In this document: piece after piece, positions 44,332-54,229 of the stretch
Layout of the letters: every line of letters starts with the position of its first letter
Position numbering within the stretch: the stretch's first letter is position 1
Assembly: GCF_001431315.2 (NCBI RefSeq)
Contig: NZ_LKHV02000001.1
Location: 372,001-436,000, forward strand
DNA: 64,000 bases
Direction of reading: 5' to 3'
DNA from: Candidatus Berkiella cookevillensis
GTDB lineage: Bacteria; Pseudomonadota; Gammaproteobacteria; Berkiellales; Berkiellaceae
Made by a program: the position numbers and the translations under genes
Notes under the pieces: model-generated
The model's database searches: none
Seen by the model: the letters and a program-made list of their open reading frames with translations, nothing else
Told to the model about the DNA's origin: nothing

Positions 44332-44550
44332 ATGAAAAAAATCTCTCTTGCAATAGTCGTTGCTATGATTGTGTGCACCATGAATGCATGTTCCCATTTG
44401 CGCAAAGAAAATACCGCATCCGCACAATCTCAGTCAGCCTCTCAACCTAAAAAGAGTAATAGCATCAGTAAGTGGTTGTTTCAAAAAGAACCTGCGCATT
44501 ACAGCGAAAGCTATGACAGGGGTGTATACCGTGTGCGTGACAGAAAGTAA
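44332..44550 (+). CDS. Small putative lipoprotein
   Basis: 72 residues. N-terminal hydrophobic segment ISLAIVVAMIVCTMNAC, with the Cys in TMNAC at a plausible lipidation site, though the lipobox is not classical. The mature part is Ser/Gln-rich and ends SYDRGVYRVRDRK. No domain recognised. Fourth small exported product in this row. Confidence 0.6.
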   Translation: MKKISLAIVVAMIVCTMNACSHLRKENTASAQSQSASQPKKSNSISKWLFQKEPAHYSESYDRGVYRVRDRK

Positions 44551-44576
44551 AATAGGTGAGCGAGGTACTCTCGATA

Positions 44577-45335
44577 TTAAATAGATGTTGCGTGTTTACC
44601 TAAATAAGCCGATTGAATGGTGGGGTTGTTGAGTAGTGACTGACCTGTTCCTATGAGTTCTATTTTTCCATTCACAAGCACATATCCACGATGTGCAAGT
44701 TTGAGCGCATGATTTGCATTTTGCTCAACCAAAAATAAAGTGGTACCTGCCTTTGCAATCTCTGAGAGTATCTTGAATATTTGCGTTACCAACAAAGGTG
44801 CTAAGCCAAGACTGGGTTCATCTAAAAAAAATACACGTGGTTTTGGCATGAGGCCTCGACCAATGGCCAACATTTGTTGTTCGCCACCGGATAAGGTGCC
44901 CGCTCGTTGAGTGCGTCTGTCGTATAAAATGGGAAAGAGAGAATATATATACTTTTGTTGCATTTGATTTTGTGCTTTATTTTTGATGACAAAAGCACCT
45001 AATTGCAAATTTTCTTCCACGGTGAGTTTGGGAAATATACGCCTTCCTTCTGGAGACACAGAGATGCCGCATTTTATGATTTCATGTGAACTTAAGTGAT
45101 GAATAGCTGTGCCTTCAAATAAAATACTGCCTGTTGCTATCGCTGGCTCTCTAAATAAGGACATCAGTAGCGTTGTTTTTCCTGCACCATTTGCACCAAT
45201 GAGTGCAACAATCTCATTTTCGTAGATATCTAATGACACATCATTTAAGGCTGTGATAGAGCCATAGCGGGCAACAATGTTCTTATATTGCAGTAAGGGC
45301 GTATTATTCATAAGATATTCTTCGCATTCTTTCAA
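44577..45335 (-). CDS. livF: Branched-chain amino-acid ABC transporter ATP-binding protein
   Basis: About 244-252 residues. Walker [12 protein letters not shown], signature LSGGEQQMLAIGRGLM, Walker B VFFLDEPSLGLAP, and the H-loop after FLVEQNANHA. The LivF type shows in VSPEGRRIFPKLTVEENL. It powers Leu/Ile/Val import with LivG. In-frame ATG 45311 (MNNTPLLQYK) is an alternative start; the one at 45335 overlaps livG by four bases. Last gene of the livKHMGF run. Confidence 0.93.
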   Translation of the reverse strand: MKECEEYLMNNTPLLQYKNIVARYGSITALNDVSLDIYENEIVALIGANGAGKTTLLMSLFREPAIATGSILFEGTAIHHLSSHEIIKCGISVSPEGRRIFPKLTVEENLQLGAFVIKNKAQNQMQQKYIYSLFPILYDRRTQRAGTLSGGEQQMLAIGRGLMPKPRVFFLDEPSLGLAPLLVTQIFKILSEIAKAGTTLFLVEQNANHALKLAHRGYVLVNGKIELIGTGQSLLNNPTIQSAYLGKHATSI

Positions 45336-46204
45336 GCGGCATCTTGTTCAATTCCCAAATAGGCTGCAATAACGCGTTTGTTATCTCTGACCATCTCTGG
45401 CGAGCCTTGGCAGATAACTTTACCATGGTCGAGAACGACGATTTGATCGGATATACCCATCACCATGTTCATATCATGTTCAATCAGTAAGATGCTAAGT
45501 TCAAGGCTTTGTTTAAGGTGTTGCAGCAGGATGCTCAGTTCTTCTGTTTCTTGAGGATTTAATCCCGCTGCAGGTTCATCTAAACAGAGTAATTTGGGTT
45601 TTAAGCAAAGACAACGTGCAATTTCTAAATGGCGTTGTTGTCCATAAGATAATTCACCCGCTAAACGATTGGCTTGTGCTGTTAAATGAAAATTTGCCAG
45701 CCAATAGAAGGCAATTTCAAGCGCTTGATTTTCCCAATGCTGAAATTTCTTTGTATTGAACAAACCACTTAAAAGATTACGATGTGCGAAGATGTGTTGG
45801 GCTACCAGTAAATTTTCCACAACGGTCATTTCTTTAAAAAGCCGAATATTTTGAAAAGTTCTAGCAATGCCTAGTTGAGCGACTAAGTGAGAGCCACCGA
45901 ACATTTTATAATACAAGCACTGATATAATTCATAAGGTGATAAGAGATAGCCTAATTGAAAGGGCATACCTAATAGCGCGCGGATATTAATACGTCGATG
46001 CTTCTCGTTGAAGTATAAAGCGCCTTTGCTGGCATTATAAAAGCCGGTTAAGCAATTAAAAAGCGTTGTCTTACCCGCGCCATTAGGTCCAATGATGGCG
46101 GTAATACTTTTTTCTTTGACATCGAATGAAATATCTTCGAGTGCGTGTATGCCACCAAAGGTTATGCCTAATTTTTCAACGCTTAAAATGCTGTTGTTAC
46201 TCAT
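45332..46204 (-). CDS. livG: Branched-chain amino-acid ABC transporter ATP-binding protein
   Basis: About 290 residues from ATG 46204 ([16 protein letters not shown]); the ORF extends 18 codons further but would overlap livM by 62 bases. Walker [35 protein letters not shown] as signature, Walker [16 protein letters not shown], and [11 protein letters not shown]. The segment between Walker A and signature has an insertion ([21 protein letters not shown]) common to LivG-like proteins with longer helical domains. Confidence 0.92.
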   Translation of the reverse strand: MSNNSILSVEKLGITFGGIHALEDISFDVKEKSITAIIGPNGAGKTTLFNCLTGFYNASKGALYFNEKHRRINIRALLGMPFQLGYLLSPYELYQCLYYKMFGGSHLVAQLGIARTFQNIRLFKEMTVVENLLVAQHIFAHRNLLSGLFNTKKFQHWENQALEIAFYWLANFHLTAQANRLAGELSYGQQRHLEIARCLCLKPKLLCLDEPAAGLNPQETEELSILLQHLKQSLELSILLIEHDMNMVMGISDQIVVLDHGKVICQGSPEMVRDNKRVIAAYLGIEQDAA

Positions 46205-47468
46205 AAGCCTCGGGCGCCTGTTGTTTTTTCTTAGGTGCATCGAACCATTGTCGGACAACCCCTACTAAACCTTTGGGTCGCCAGATCATCATTAAAACCA
46301 TCAAAGCACCAAAGCCAAGCATTCGATACTCAGAAAATTCTCTTAGTAGCTCTGGTAACAAAGTGAGTACAATCGCAGCAAAGACAACACCCACGATAGA
46401 ACCCATGCCACCTAATACAACAATGGCTAAGATAATAGCCGATTCAAAGAAAGTGAAGGAAGCAGGATTCACAAAACCTTCATGCGCCGCAAAAAATACG
46501 CCCCCTAAGCTGCCGACCATTGCACCTAGGCTAAAGGCGGATAGCTTGGTTGTGACATGATTGATGCCCAGGGAGCGACAGGCAATTTCGTCTTCTCGTA
46601 ATGCTTCCCAAGCGCGCCCAATAGGCATTTTTTGCAGCCGAACAACAAAGCGCAGCATCACGCATACAACCAGAAATAATAAGAGATAAATAAAGATGTA
46701 GCGATGATTTGCAGAATAAGTGATGCCTAAAAATTCATGAAAGGGTATACCGCCTTCTTTGGCTCGGCGTGAAAATTCTAGGCCAAATAAAGTAGGCGCA
46801 GGCGCTGAGATACCATTAGGGCCATGTGTAAAGGAAGCCCAATTGTTCAGTACTAAATGAATGATTTCACCAAAGCCCAATGTGACAATGGCCAAATAGT
46901 CGCCGTGCATTCTTAGGACAGGGAAAGCTAAGAGAGCACCAAAACTGGCAGCGAGTAAGGCGCAAAAAGGAAGCGCACCCCAAAAACCAAGCCCTAGATA
47001 CTCGGCACCTAAGGCATATCCATAAGCGCCTACAGCATAGAAAGCAACAAAGCCCAGATCCAGCAAGCCTGCCAATCCCACAACAATATTTAATCCTAAG
47101 CCCAATAACACATAAATAAGTGCAAGTATGGCAACACTGAGCCAATATTTTCCTAAGAAGAAAGGCAGTAATAAACCAAGACTAAAAATAATTAAGAGTA
47201 TGAGCCAGTTTTTATGAAAGGGTCTTCTGACAGTAATTTTAGAGGCTTTGGAAGGGGATATTTTTTTCCACCAGGCTTTATGATTTTGTGTTTCTTGGCC
47301 GATGATAAGTAAAAATCGACCTATAAATACAATGAGAGCCAGAGCGATGGGGCGCATGGGTGCGAAATCAATGGTGAAGCCGCGGAGTATGAGTCCTGTA
47401 ATGGGGCCAAACACTAAGAAAGCGATAATACTTGTATAAAATGAATCTAGTAGAGCTTTCCTTAGCAT
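46197..47468 (-). CDS. livM: Branched-chain amino-acid ABC transporter permease
   Basis: 423 residues, like E. coli LivM (425), with an N-terminal extension of about 90 residues before the core permease domain. Core blocks: [39 protein letters not shown], and [17 protein letters not shown], the cytoplasmic coupling loop. It pairs with LivH as transmembrane channel. Its stop overlaps the livG start by 8 bases. Confidence 0.94.
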   Translation of the reverse strand: MLRKALLDSFYTSIIAFLVFGPITGLILRGFTIDFAPMRPIALALIVFIGRFLLIIGQETQNHKAWWKKISPSKASKITVRRPFHKNWLILLIIFSLGLLLPFFLGKYWLSVAILALIYVLLGLGLNIVVGLAGLLDLGFVAFYAVGAYGYALGAEYLGLGFWGALPFCALLAASFGALLAFPVLRMHGDYLAIVTLGFGEIIHLVLNNWASFTHGPNGISAPAPTLFGLEFSRRAKEGGIPFHEFLGITYSANHRYIFIYLLLFLVVCVMLRFVVRLQKMPIGRAWEALREDEIACRSLGINHVTTKLSAFSLGAMVGSLGGVFFAAHEGFVNPASFTFFESAIILAIVVLGGMGSIVGVVFAAIVLTLLPELLREFSEYRMLGFGALMVLMMIWRPKGLVGVVRQWFDAPKKKQQAPEAYE

Positions 47469-47473
47469 TAAGT

Positions 47474-48391
47474 TTACACCTTTTCCACTTCTGGTGTTCC
47501 CAACAAACCACTGGGTTTGAATATAAGCACTAACACTAAGATAGAGAAGGCAAAGACATCTTTAAAATCAACATCGATAAAGCCTGAGAATAGGGATTCT
47601 GCCATGCCTAGCAGCAAACCGCCTAACATGGCACCAGGCAATGATCCAATACCACCCAGAACAGCTGCAGTGAAGGCTTTTATGCCAATGATAAAGCCAA
47701 TATAGAAGTTAAAAGAACCATAATTTAGAGAAACAAGAATACCTGCGATGGCAGCCATTATGGCGCCAATGACAAAAACCAAGGGAATAATTTTATGGGT
47801 GGGAATACCTAAAATACTTGCCATCTTGAGATCTTGTTGGGTGGCACGCATGGCTTTGCCTAAACGGGTTTTTTTAATCATTAAGCTTAGTAAAATCATG
47901 CTGATGATGGTTGTTAGCATGATAGAAAGCTGCACTTGGGAAATTTGAATAAAATGATCTTCGCTGCCAAAACGCCAATGCCCTTCTAGTAAAGAGGGGA
48001 TACCTTGGCTGCGTGCTCCCTGACTGACACGTACATAGTTTTGTAAAACAAGAGACATGCCGATCGCAGAAATTAAAGGCGCTAATCGTGTAGAGCCTCT
48101 AAGTGGTTTATAAGCAATACGTTCAATGCACCAACCGTAGATGCCTGTTATGGTAAGTGTCAGTATTAAGGTAATGGCTAGAACAATCGGTAAGCTAGTA
48201 ATGCCTAGCAGAGCAAGTAAAGCAATAAAAATAGCGGCAAGATAGGCTGAAATCATATAGACATCACCATGTGCAAAATTGATCATGCCGATGATGCCGT
48301 AAACCATGGTATAGCCAATGGCAATAAGACCATAAATGGAGCCTAATACGAGTCCATTGATGAGTTGTTGGCCAATGACTATCCAATCCAT
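47474..48391 (-). CDS. livH: Branched-chain amino-acid ABC transporter permease
   Basis: 305 residues, about eight membrane helices. Hallmarks: [20 protein letters not shown] and [19 protein letters not shown] at the N-terminus, [17 protein letters not shown] as coupling loop. Starts 9 bases after livK. Confidence 0.95.
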   Translation of the reverse strand: MDWIVIGQQLINGLVLGSIYGLIAIGYTMVYGIIGMINFAHGDVYMISAYLAAIFIALLALLGITSLPIVLAITLILTLTITGIYGWCIERIAYKPLRGSTRLAPLISAIGMSLVLQNYVRVSQGARSQGIPSLLEGHWRFGSEDHFIQISQVQLSIMLTTIISMILLSLMIKKTRLGKAMRATQQDLKMASILGIPTHKIIPLVFVIGAIMAAIAGILVSLNYGSFNFYIGFIIGIKAFTAAVLGGIGSLPGAMLGGLLLGMAESLFSGFIDVDFKDVFAFSILVLVLIFKPSGLLGTPEVEKV

Positions 48392-48400
48392 GGTCGTTGC

Positions 48401-49534
48401 TTAGGATACAGTGTTTTTATATTGATGGTATTTACCGTCTTTATCCCAGAAATAGATGACATAATCAGACGTTTTTAAATCACCTTTTTCATCCCAGGCT
48501 TTTTCTCCCATAATCGTTTCAACTGAGTTGGCCTTTAACCAGGTACTCAGTTGTTCGCCTTGTGTAGATTTTGTTGCTTCCATTGCTTTGACAATAATTT
48601 GTAGCGTTGCATAAGAATATAAAGTATATCCCTCGGGCTCGTAGCCATTTTTTCTAAAAGTGTCGACAAGACGTTTACCTTCAGGTAAAGTTCGTGGATC
48701 GGCACCAAAAGTCATGTAGACATTTTTCACCATTTTGGCGCCACCTGCTGCAACCACAAAGTCTTCAGACATAATTCCATCACCTGAAATAAAAGGTATC
48801 ATGCTGCCTTGTTCTCTTAATTGGCGTACAAGAGGACCTGCCTCATTATGGAGTCCGCCAAAATAAACTGCCTCTGCTTTGACTTGTTTTATTTTGGTAA
48901 CTAAGGCATTAAAATCTTTTTCACCTCGTGTTAAGCCTTCATATAAAACTATGTCAATACTCAGTGTTTTCAAATGTTTCATCATGGCATCTGCAATGCC
49001 TTTGCCGTAGGTATCTTTGTCATGGATAACGGCAACTTTTTTGGCATTCAGTTTTTCATTGAGAAAATCTGCTGCAACGACGCCTTGTTGATCGTCACGA
49101 CCGCAGGTTCTAAAGATGGTTTTAAGGCCTCTGTCTGTGACACGTGGATTTGTAGAGGCAGGCGTAATCATCAGCACATCACTTTCTGCATATATGTTTG
49201 ATGCTGGAATGGTAGAAGAAGAACAGAAATGACCGATGACTGCTTTTACATCTTCTTGATCGACCATACGATTTGCAAGGGCAATGGCTTGTTTAGGTTC
49301 ACAGGCATCATCTGCCCGAATCAATTCAAGCGTGTGACCTAGAACGCCTCCCTTTGCGTTTATATCTTTGGCTGCTTGTTCAGCTCCTTTCCATAATTGT
49401 TCACCAAAAGAAGCGTAAGCACCTGACAAAGGGCCTGCAATCGCAATTTTAATGGTTTCTTTTGCAAACAGTGGGGCTGAGAGCAGTGCGCTGCACAACA
49501 AAGGGCCAATTATCTTTTTAATTCCTTTTAACAC
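48401..49534 (-). CDS. livK: Branched-chain amino-acid-binding periplasmic protein
   Basis: 377 residues with a signal peptide (cleavage near PLFA-KE). Type I periplasmic-binding fold: IKIAIAGPLSGAYASFGEQL, NAKGGVLGHTLELIRADDACEP with the two cysteines region, and VIGHFCSSSTIPASNIY. Captures Leu/Ile/Val for LivHMGF. Start is GTG 49534 with AAAGGAG 9 bases upstream. First gene of the five-gene run. Confidence 0.94.
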   Translation of the reverse strand: MLKGIKKIIGPLLCSALLSAPLFAKETIKIAIAGPLSGAYASFGEQLWKGAEQAAKDINAKGGVLGHTLELIRADDACEPKQAIALANRMVDQEDVKAVIGHFCSSSTIPASNIYAESDVLMITPASTNPRVTDRGLKTIFRTCGRDDQQGVVAADFLNEKLNAKKVAVIHDKDTYGKGIADAMMKHLKTLSIDIVLYEGLTRGEKDFNALVTKIKQVKAEAVYFGGLHNEAGPLVRQLREQGSMIPFISGDGIMSEDFVVAAGGAKMVKNVYMTFGADPRTLPEGKRLVDTFRKNGYEPEGYTLYSYATLQIIVKAMEATKSTQGEQLSTWLKANSVETIMGEKAWDEKGDLKTSDYVIYFWDKDGKYHQYKNTVS

Positions 49535-49563
49535 AATATGCTACTCCTTTGACTGTTAACGCG

Positions 49564-50253
49564 TTAGGCCTTTTCAATGCTGATTTGATAAAAGGGATTG
49601 GGGATTTTAACCTTAGCTTCTGTATATCCGCCCTTTAAATCATCGGGTTGGTCGCCGATATTGAGGATAATTTCATAACCTTTGTGTGCAATGTCCTTTC
49701 TTGCATAGGTTTTGTAATCTGTTGTTGATAATTTGTCGTTCGAGATGGGGCGCATATAGATATCTTCCCAGGTGTGGTAGCCTGCTCGCTTTAAATTCAT
49801 AACGGTGACAGTACTGATTTCTGGGGTATGAGGACGGCCTGTGATAAAAAAAACAGCGACATTGTGATCAATGGCATGTTGATAAAGATTTAAGATTGAG
49901 TCAATAGCAGGTGCATCGCCTTGTAAATAAGCGCCTGTAAAGGCTTCTGTATTGCCGGTAAAGTGCATGCGTTTTAAGCTTGCGTAATTAGAAAGCGCTG
50001 TCTCGTCAATATCTAATACAATGGCAAGCCTTGCTTCTTTACGATTGCGGATTTGGATATCTAGATATTTTCTTGCTTTGTCTATTTCCGTTTCAATATC
50101 TTTAAAATAATTCCCAGACTCATAATATTCTGTGAGTGTTTTAATGATCTCAGGGCTTTGCCCCTTTGTATAAGCTGCTTGTATGAACGAAGGTATGGCA
50201 AGCGCACAAAGCAAGAACACTGTGGAAAAAATGGAGTCTATTCTAGTTTTCAT
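49564..50253 (-). CDS. Exported HAD acid phosphatase (class B/plant-VSP type)
   Basis: About 229 residues from ATG 50253 (MKTRIDSIFSTVFLLC), with signal peptide cleaved near IQAA. HAD motifs: VLDIDETALSN (nucleophile and acid/base Asp), VFFITGRPHT (motif II) and LNIGDQPDDLKGG (motif IV). It hydrolyses phosphomonoesters in the periplasm or as a lipoprotein-free secreted enzyme; Legionella and Coxiella relatives have similar enzymes. The ORF extends 22 codons upstream but that part overlaps the next gene. Confidence 0.85.
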   Translation of the reverse strand: MKTRIDSIFSTVFLLCALAIPSFIQAAYTKGQSPEIIKTLTEYYESGNYFKDIETEIDKARKYLDIQIRNRKEARLAIVLDIDETALSNYASLKRMHFTGNTEAFTGAYLQGDAPAIDSILNLYQHAIDHNVAVFFITGRPHTPEISTVTVMNLKRAGYHTWEDIYMRPISNDKLSTTDYKTYARKDIAHKGYEIILNIGDQPDDLKGGYTEAKVKIPNPFYQISIEKA

Positions 50254-50266
50254 CTTTCTCTCAGGC

Positions 50267-51025
50267 TTAGCGTACTGTAAAAGGAGATTGATTTTGCCGT
50301 TGCTTGATTCGCAAATCATTAAACAATACTAATGCAATACTAAAGGTTAAGGGTAACAGCAAGCTTTGCAAAATGAGGTGTAGTGCAAATACATAATAAT
50401 ACCAGCCCGTTATTTGGAACAGTGTTTTGGAAAAAATACTAACTAATAACACAAAGGCCAATAGCATGATAATAATGTTTAGTAATAGGGGGACACTCAT
50501 AATAACAAAGGTATGCCACCAATTGCCCCACACAAGCTGATGGCTTGTTAAGAGAGACTGTAGTACACCTTTGTTTTCATTGACGACCATCATAAAAGAG
50601 AACATCAGAGTGATGGACAATATAAAGCCTGGTACGATCAATAGCATCGTGCCACTGAAGACAATAATCAGATAGAGTGTGGCTACTAAGAGGGTCGTCA
50701 CTAATCTATAGAGGCTTTGCTTGATAGATTGCAGTGTCGAGTTCTGAATACCATTACATGAGCAATGTAACTTAAATAATAAGCCTAAACTAAAAATAAG
50801 AGAAAGAAGCCAGCTTAGACTCAGCATCAATAAATGCGTTGCTGAGTGTTCTGATATGTGAATATTTGAAGTAAGTGTAATGTAGGGCCAATATAAAGGC
50901 ACAAGAAAAAAGAAGGATGCAATCAACGCAAGTAGAAATCCTTGTTTATAAGAAGATTTATAGAGTTTAAATCCACTTTCAAGAATTTCGGACTGTTGAC
51001 TTGATTTTGTTAATAAACTAAACAT
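50267..51025 (-). CDS. Multi-pass membrane protein, YciC-like
   Basis: 252 residues with about six membrane helices. Layout and segments such as GTMLLIVPGFILSITLMFSFMM (residues about 127-148) resemble the YciC/UPF0259 and GlpQ-membrane-domain group, whose function is unknown. It precedes the phosphatase by about 13 bases on the same strand. Confidence in the family is moderate. Confidence 0.6.
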   Translation of the reverse strand: MFSLLTKSSQQSEILESGFKLYKSSYKQGFLLALIASFFFLVPLYWPYITLTSNIHISEHSATHLLMLSLSWLLSLIFSLGLLFKLHCSCNGIQNSTLQSIKQSLYRLVTTLLVATLYLIIVFSGTMLLIVPGFILSITLMFSFMMVVNENKGVLQSLLTSHQLVWGNWWHTFVIMSVPLLLNIIIMLLAFVLLVSIFSKTLFQITGWYYYVFALHLILQSLLLPLTFSIALVLFNDLRIKQRQNQSPFTVR

Positions 51026-51232
51026 TATGGCTAATATATTATTTATTCATGACCACATCATAACGCGAAATGAGGGGAATGGAGTATTATCTTATGAAAT
51101 TTTAAGTGTTATATCTTCCTTACACTATTTTTCTCTTAAAGTTCATTTACTTCTATCGCTAAAATTTTGAGTGTATAGTCCAATCATAAATTAAATAGAC
51201 GATAATAAAAGTTAACAAGCAGACTATACATT

Positions 51233-52153
51233 ATGCAAGCATTGTCAATCAGCAATCTTAAGAAACAGTATGCAGATGGTACGGTAGCACTCAATGGTGT
51301 CACTTTAGCGGTAGAGCATGGTGATTTTTTTGGCTTACTTGGCCCAAATGGTGCGGGTAAATCAACAACCATTGGTATCATTGCAACACTTGTCACTAAA
51401 TCTTCTGGTCAAGTTGAAATTTATGGACATGACTTGGATAAGGATAGGTATCAAGCCAAGTTTCAGTTAGGCCTTGTACCTCAAGAGTTTAACTTTAATG
51501 TCTTTGAGTCGCCCATGAGTATTTTGATCAACCAAGCTGGTTATTATGGTATTCCCTATAAGGAAGCGAAAATACGAGCGACCGATCTTTTAAAAAAATT
51601 AGATTTATGGAGCAAAGCGCATACACCGGGTCGCATGTTATCGGGTGGGATGAAAAGGCGACTGATGATTGCACGAGGACTCATTAATCATCCGAAATTA
51701 TTAATCTTGGATGAACCTACAGCGGGTGTTGATATTGAGTTGCGTCGCTTTATGTGGGAATTTTTGAAAGATCTCAATAAGCAAGGCACAACCATTATTT
51801 TGACAACGCATTATCTTGAAGAGGCAGAGCAGCTTTGTAAAAATGTTGCCATTATTAATAAGGGCGAACTCATTGAAAACAGTAGCGTTAAGCTACTGGT
51901 CAATCAATTACATGTAGAGAGTTACGTGCTCGATATCAAAGAGCCGCTTGCAGAAGTGCCCAAGCTGGATGGCTATAGTTTTATGTTGCCAGATCCGACA
52001 ACCTTGGAGGTCAGTTTCCAACGATCTTTAACGGTCAATCAATTATTCCAAGGATTATCTGAATTGGGTTGCCACGTATTAAGTATGCGCAACAAAGTAA
52101 ACCGCTTAGAAGAGTTATTTTTATCTCGAGTATCAGGAAAGCCCTTATCATGA
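51233..52153 (+). CDS. yadG: ABC-2 type transporter ATP-binding protein (YadG-like)
   Basis: 306 residues. Walker [15 protein letters not shown], signature [17 protein letters not shown], Walker [18 protein letters not shown]-loop [13 protein letters not shown]. The C-terminal extension of about 80 residues is like YadG/CcmA/DRA-type exporters. It pairs with the permease at 52150 (ATGA overlap). Substrate unknown. Confidence 0.9.
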   Translation: MQALSISNLKKQYADGTVALNGVTLAVEHGDFFGLLGPNGAGKSTTIGIIATLVTKSSGQVEIYGHDLDKDRYQAKFQLGLVPQEFNFNVFESPMSILINQAGYYGIPYKEAKIRATDLLKKLDLWSKAHTPGRMLSGGMKRRLMIARGLINHPKLLILDEPTAGVDIELRRFMWEFLKDLNKQGTTIILTTHYLEEAEQLCKNVAIINKGELIENSSVKLLVNQLHVESYVLDIKEPLAEVPKLDGYSFMLPDPTTLEVSFQRSLTVNQLFQGLSELGCHVLSMRNKVNRLEELFLSRVSGKPLS

Positions 52154-52920
52154 TATGGCAAAACTACATTGCATTTAATACGCTTGTCAGAAGAGAAATT
52201 TCAAGATTTTTTCGCATTTGGACGCAAACACTGCTGCCTTCACCGATTTCAATTATTCTATATTTTATCATTTTTGGTAGCTTAATTGGGCCACGCATTG
52301 GCGAGTTGGGTGGTTATCCTTATATTGATTACATTGCGCCAGGTTTGATTATGATGGCAATCATTAATAATTCCTATGCAAATGTCGTTGCTTCATTCTT
52401 TGGAGCTAAATTTCAAAAAAATATCGAAGAAATGTATGTATCTCCCATGTCAGCCAATACGATTCTATGGGGATTTGTTATTGGTGGTGTTGTTAGGGGA
52501 TTTTGCGTTGGACTTATTGTGATGGTGGTTGCTTTCTTGTTTGCAGATTTGCACCTTTATCATGCTTGGATTATTTTGCTAGTTGCCTTTTTAACGGCAT
52601 TGTTGTTTTCTTTGGCAGGATTGTTGAATGCTATTTTCTCTAAGAAATTTGACGATATTAATATTATTCCTACTTTTGTTTTGACACCACTGACTTATTT
52701 AGGTGGCGTGTTTTATTCTATTCATATGTTGCCATCCTTTTGGCAAAAAGTGTCCTACTTTAACCCAATGCTATATATGGTTGATGCTTTCCGTTATGGC
52801 ATGTTAGGTGTGAGTGATATTGCCGTAGAAAAGGCTATATTATTCATTGCGAGTGTCTGTGTGGTTCTTTATTTAGTGAATTGGTGGGCACTTGTAAAAG
52901 GGATTGGGATTAAGAACTAG
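52150..52920 (+). CDS. yadH: ABC-2 type transporter permease (YadH-like)
   Basis: 256 residues from ATG 52150 ([17 protein letters not shown]), overlapping the ATPase stop. About six membrane helices; EISRFFRIWTQTLLPSPIS, GAKFQKNIEEMYVSPMS and LTPLTYLGGVFYSIHMLP are ABC-2 signatures. The upstream part of the open frame (from 52069) lies inside the ATPase gene and is not used. Confidence 0.9.
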   Translation: MIWQNYIAFNTLVRREISRFFRIWTQTLLPSPISIILYFIIFGSLIGPRIGELGGYPYIDYIAPGLIMMAIINNSYANVVASFFGAKFQKNIEEMYVSPMSANTILWGFVIGGVVRGFCVGLIVMVVAFLFADLHLYHAWIILLVAFLTALLFSLAGLLNAIFSKKFDDINIIPTFVLTPLTYLGGVFYSIHMLPSFWQKVSYFNPMLYMVDAFRYGMLGVSDIAVEKAILFIASVCVVLYLVNWWALVKGIGIKN

Positions 52921-52926
52921 AAGCAG

Positions 52927-52963
52927 CCTGTCCTGACCTCTCTTTTGTTGATGTCAGGACAGG
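52927..52963. terminator. Hairpin after yadGH
   Basis: CCTGTCCTGAC (52927-52937) and GTCAGGACAGG (52953-52963) form a perfect 11 bp stem with a 15-base loop. A T-run does not follow. Confidence 0.55.
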
Positions 52964-53026
52964 GAATACAAGCACAAAAGTGAGAAAATAGATTTACATA
53001 GCGAATCAGGAATTATATGGGCTTAT

Positions 53027-53332
53027 TTATTGTGTCTCATCCAAAATAGCTTTGAATTTCTCTGAATATCGTGTAGGTGTGAATTCAATAATTTGATACT
53101 CTGCCAAGTTGTGCACATTAAAAGGGTCTTCTGCTAATATTGTTTTAAGTGCACTTCTATTTTCTGCTTTAGCGAGCATAATACCACCGGAGCGTGGATT
53201 CTGTGTGCCCGATGTAATAAATACGCCTTTTGTATATAAGTGGTCAAGGAAGTTTAGATGGGCAGAGCGATATTCATCAATGGTTTCTATTGGCACAATA
53301 TATCGTAAAATAACGACAAAAATATTTTTCAT
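53027..53332 (-). CDS. YciI-like (YCII domain) protein
   Basis: 101 residues. The family features VILRYIVPIETIDEYRSAHL, with the His after R-x-x-H, FITSGTQNPRSGGIMLAKA and AEDPFNVHNLAEYQIIEF (catalytic-type Asp and His) are present. These small dimeric proteins may catalyse lyase or hydrolase steps; the substrate is unknown. Confidence 0.85.
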   Translation of the reverse strand: MKNIFVVILRYIVPIETIDEYRSAHLNFLDHLYTKGVFITSGTQNPRSGGIMLAKAENRSALKTILAEDPFNVHNLAEYQIIEFTPTRYSEKFKAILDETQ

Positions 53333-53407
53333 TTTGCAAGATCCTTTTTGATACTATTGGATGATTGTATCAAACTCTATCCATTCTCAAAACAGAAGAT
53401 GAATATA

Positions 53408-53792
53408 GGGGCTGTTGACATTTTGCTGACCTAGGTACTGCTACGTCCCGCGGACAAGCCCTGACTCTTCTACACAAGTTGACTATAAGCATAGTAACTG
53501 TCTTTTTCTTCGTTCGCAAAGCGAACATTTTCTCACTTTTGTAAAGGGAGATGCTTGGCAACAGCGTAGCTGCGCCAAGCAGAGGGATTTAGCTGTTTGA
53601 CCTTAAATTCTCAGCATCAATCCCCCTTGCGCACTTGTCAGTGCGCGTCCCCCTTCAAAAAGTGGGATTTTTTATTCGCTTTGCGAATATTAAAAATCAA
53701 CTGTATGGTGTGCTAGACATATTTGTGTAGAAGAGACAGGGACAAGCCGCGGGACGTAGCGGTAACTAGGTCAGCAAAATGTCAACAGCCCC
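53408..53792. mobile_element. R3: MITE-like element with 70 bp terminal inverted repeats
   Basis: Left (53408-53477) and right (53723-53792) ends are inverted repeats of 70 bases with about eight differences; both begin GGGGCTGTTGACATTTTGCT. TA flanks both ends (53406-53407 and 53793-53794), as a target-site duplication. No transposase frame fits inside. Between the repeats sits R2 copy c. A non-autonomous derivative of an insertion sequence is the best reading; the parent family is not identifiable from here. Confidence 0.8.
53509..53690. repeat. R2 palindromic element, copy c, nested inside R3
   Basis: Ends TTCGTTCGCAAAGCGAA and TTCGCTTTGCGAA are complementary. Inner parts CTCACTTTTGTAAAGGGAG and CCCTTCAAAAAGTGGG are inverted, and a GCTTGGC...GCCAAGC arm is present. 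It shares CACTTTTGTAAAGGG and GGGATTTAG with copy b at 37177. Confidence 0.7.
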
Positions 53793-53794
53793 TA

Positions 53795-54229
53795 GTCTTC
53801 CGTTAAAAATATTGATTTAAGCACAAATGGCTTTGCATATGCTTGCCAAGACTTTCCCAGAAAGCCGCTTTCAGAGCAGCACCAAAAAATATATAAGCCA
53901 TATGACTCTGATAGAAGAAAGTTTTGTTTTGGGGTACTGATAAGAGGTCATATTTTTAGAATGGATTGCATTTACTAACTTACAGAATCTTGTTATTATC
54001 GGCAAAGTATTGTTTATTTTGGAGAGATTAGACGCGTGATTCAATTATACTGCCCGTATAATTACCCAGTTTTATCTCTTTTAGAAAAGCTTAAAAAGGG
54101 CGCATTTCTGAGTGTCCTTCATGTATTCATTGTCTCCCAAGTCGTTGTTGTGGCCTGACGGCCATATTTACCCACCCCCTACATTTACACCTTTTTTATC
54201 ATTTCATTAGAAACGAACGCTTCGGAGTA
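53795..54229. other. Intergenic region, 435 bp, probable brnQ leader
   Basis: No gene is seen. A dyad GGCCTGACGGCC lies near 54152. The DNA may contain the promoter and a long leader of brnQ, but I recognise no riboswitch class. Confidence 0.4.

Noticed and set aside
52069-52149. N-terminal extension of the YadH-like permease
   Set aside because: These 27 codons lie inside the ATPase gene. ATG 52150 gives the standard ATGA overlap and a normal permease N-terminus.
53408-53792. Complete insertion sequence
   Set aside because: Only 385 bp long and no transposase frame; it is treated as a MITE-like remnant.
53795-54229. Riboswitch or leader peptide before brnQ
   Set aside because: Long leader without any recognised aptamer core or a run of Leu/Ile/Val codons in a small frame.
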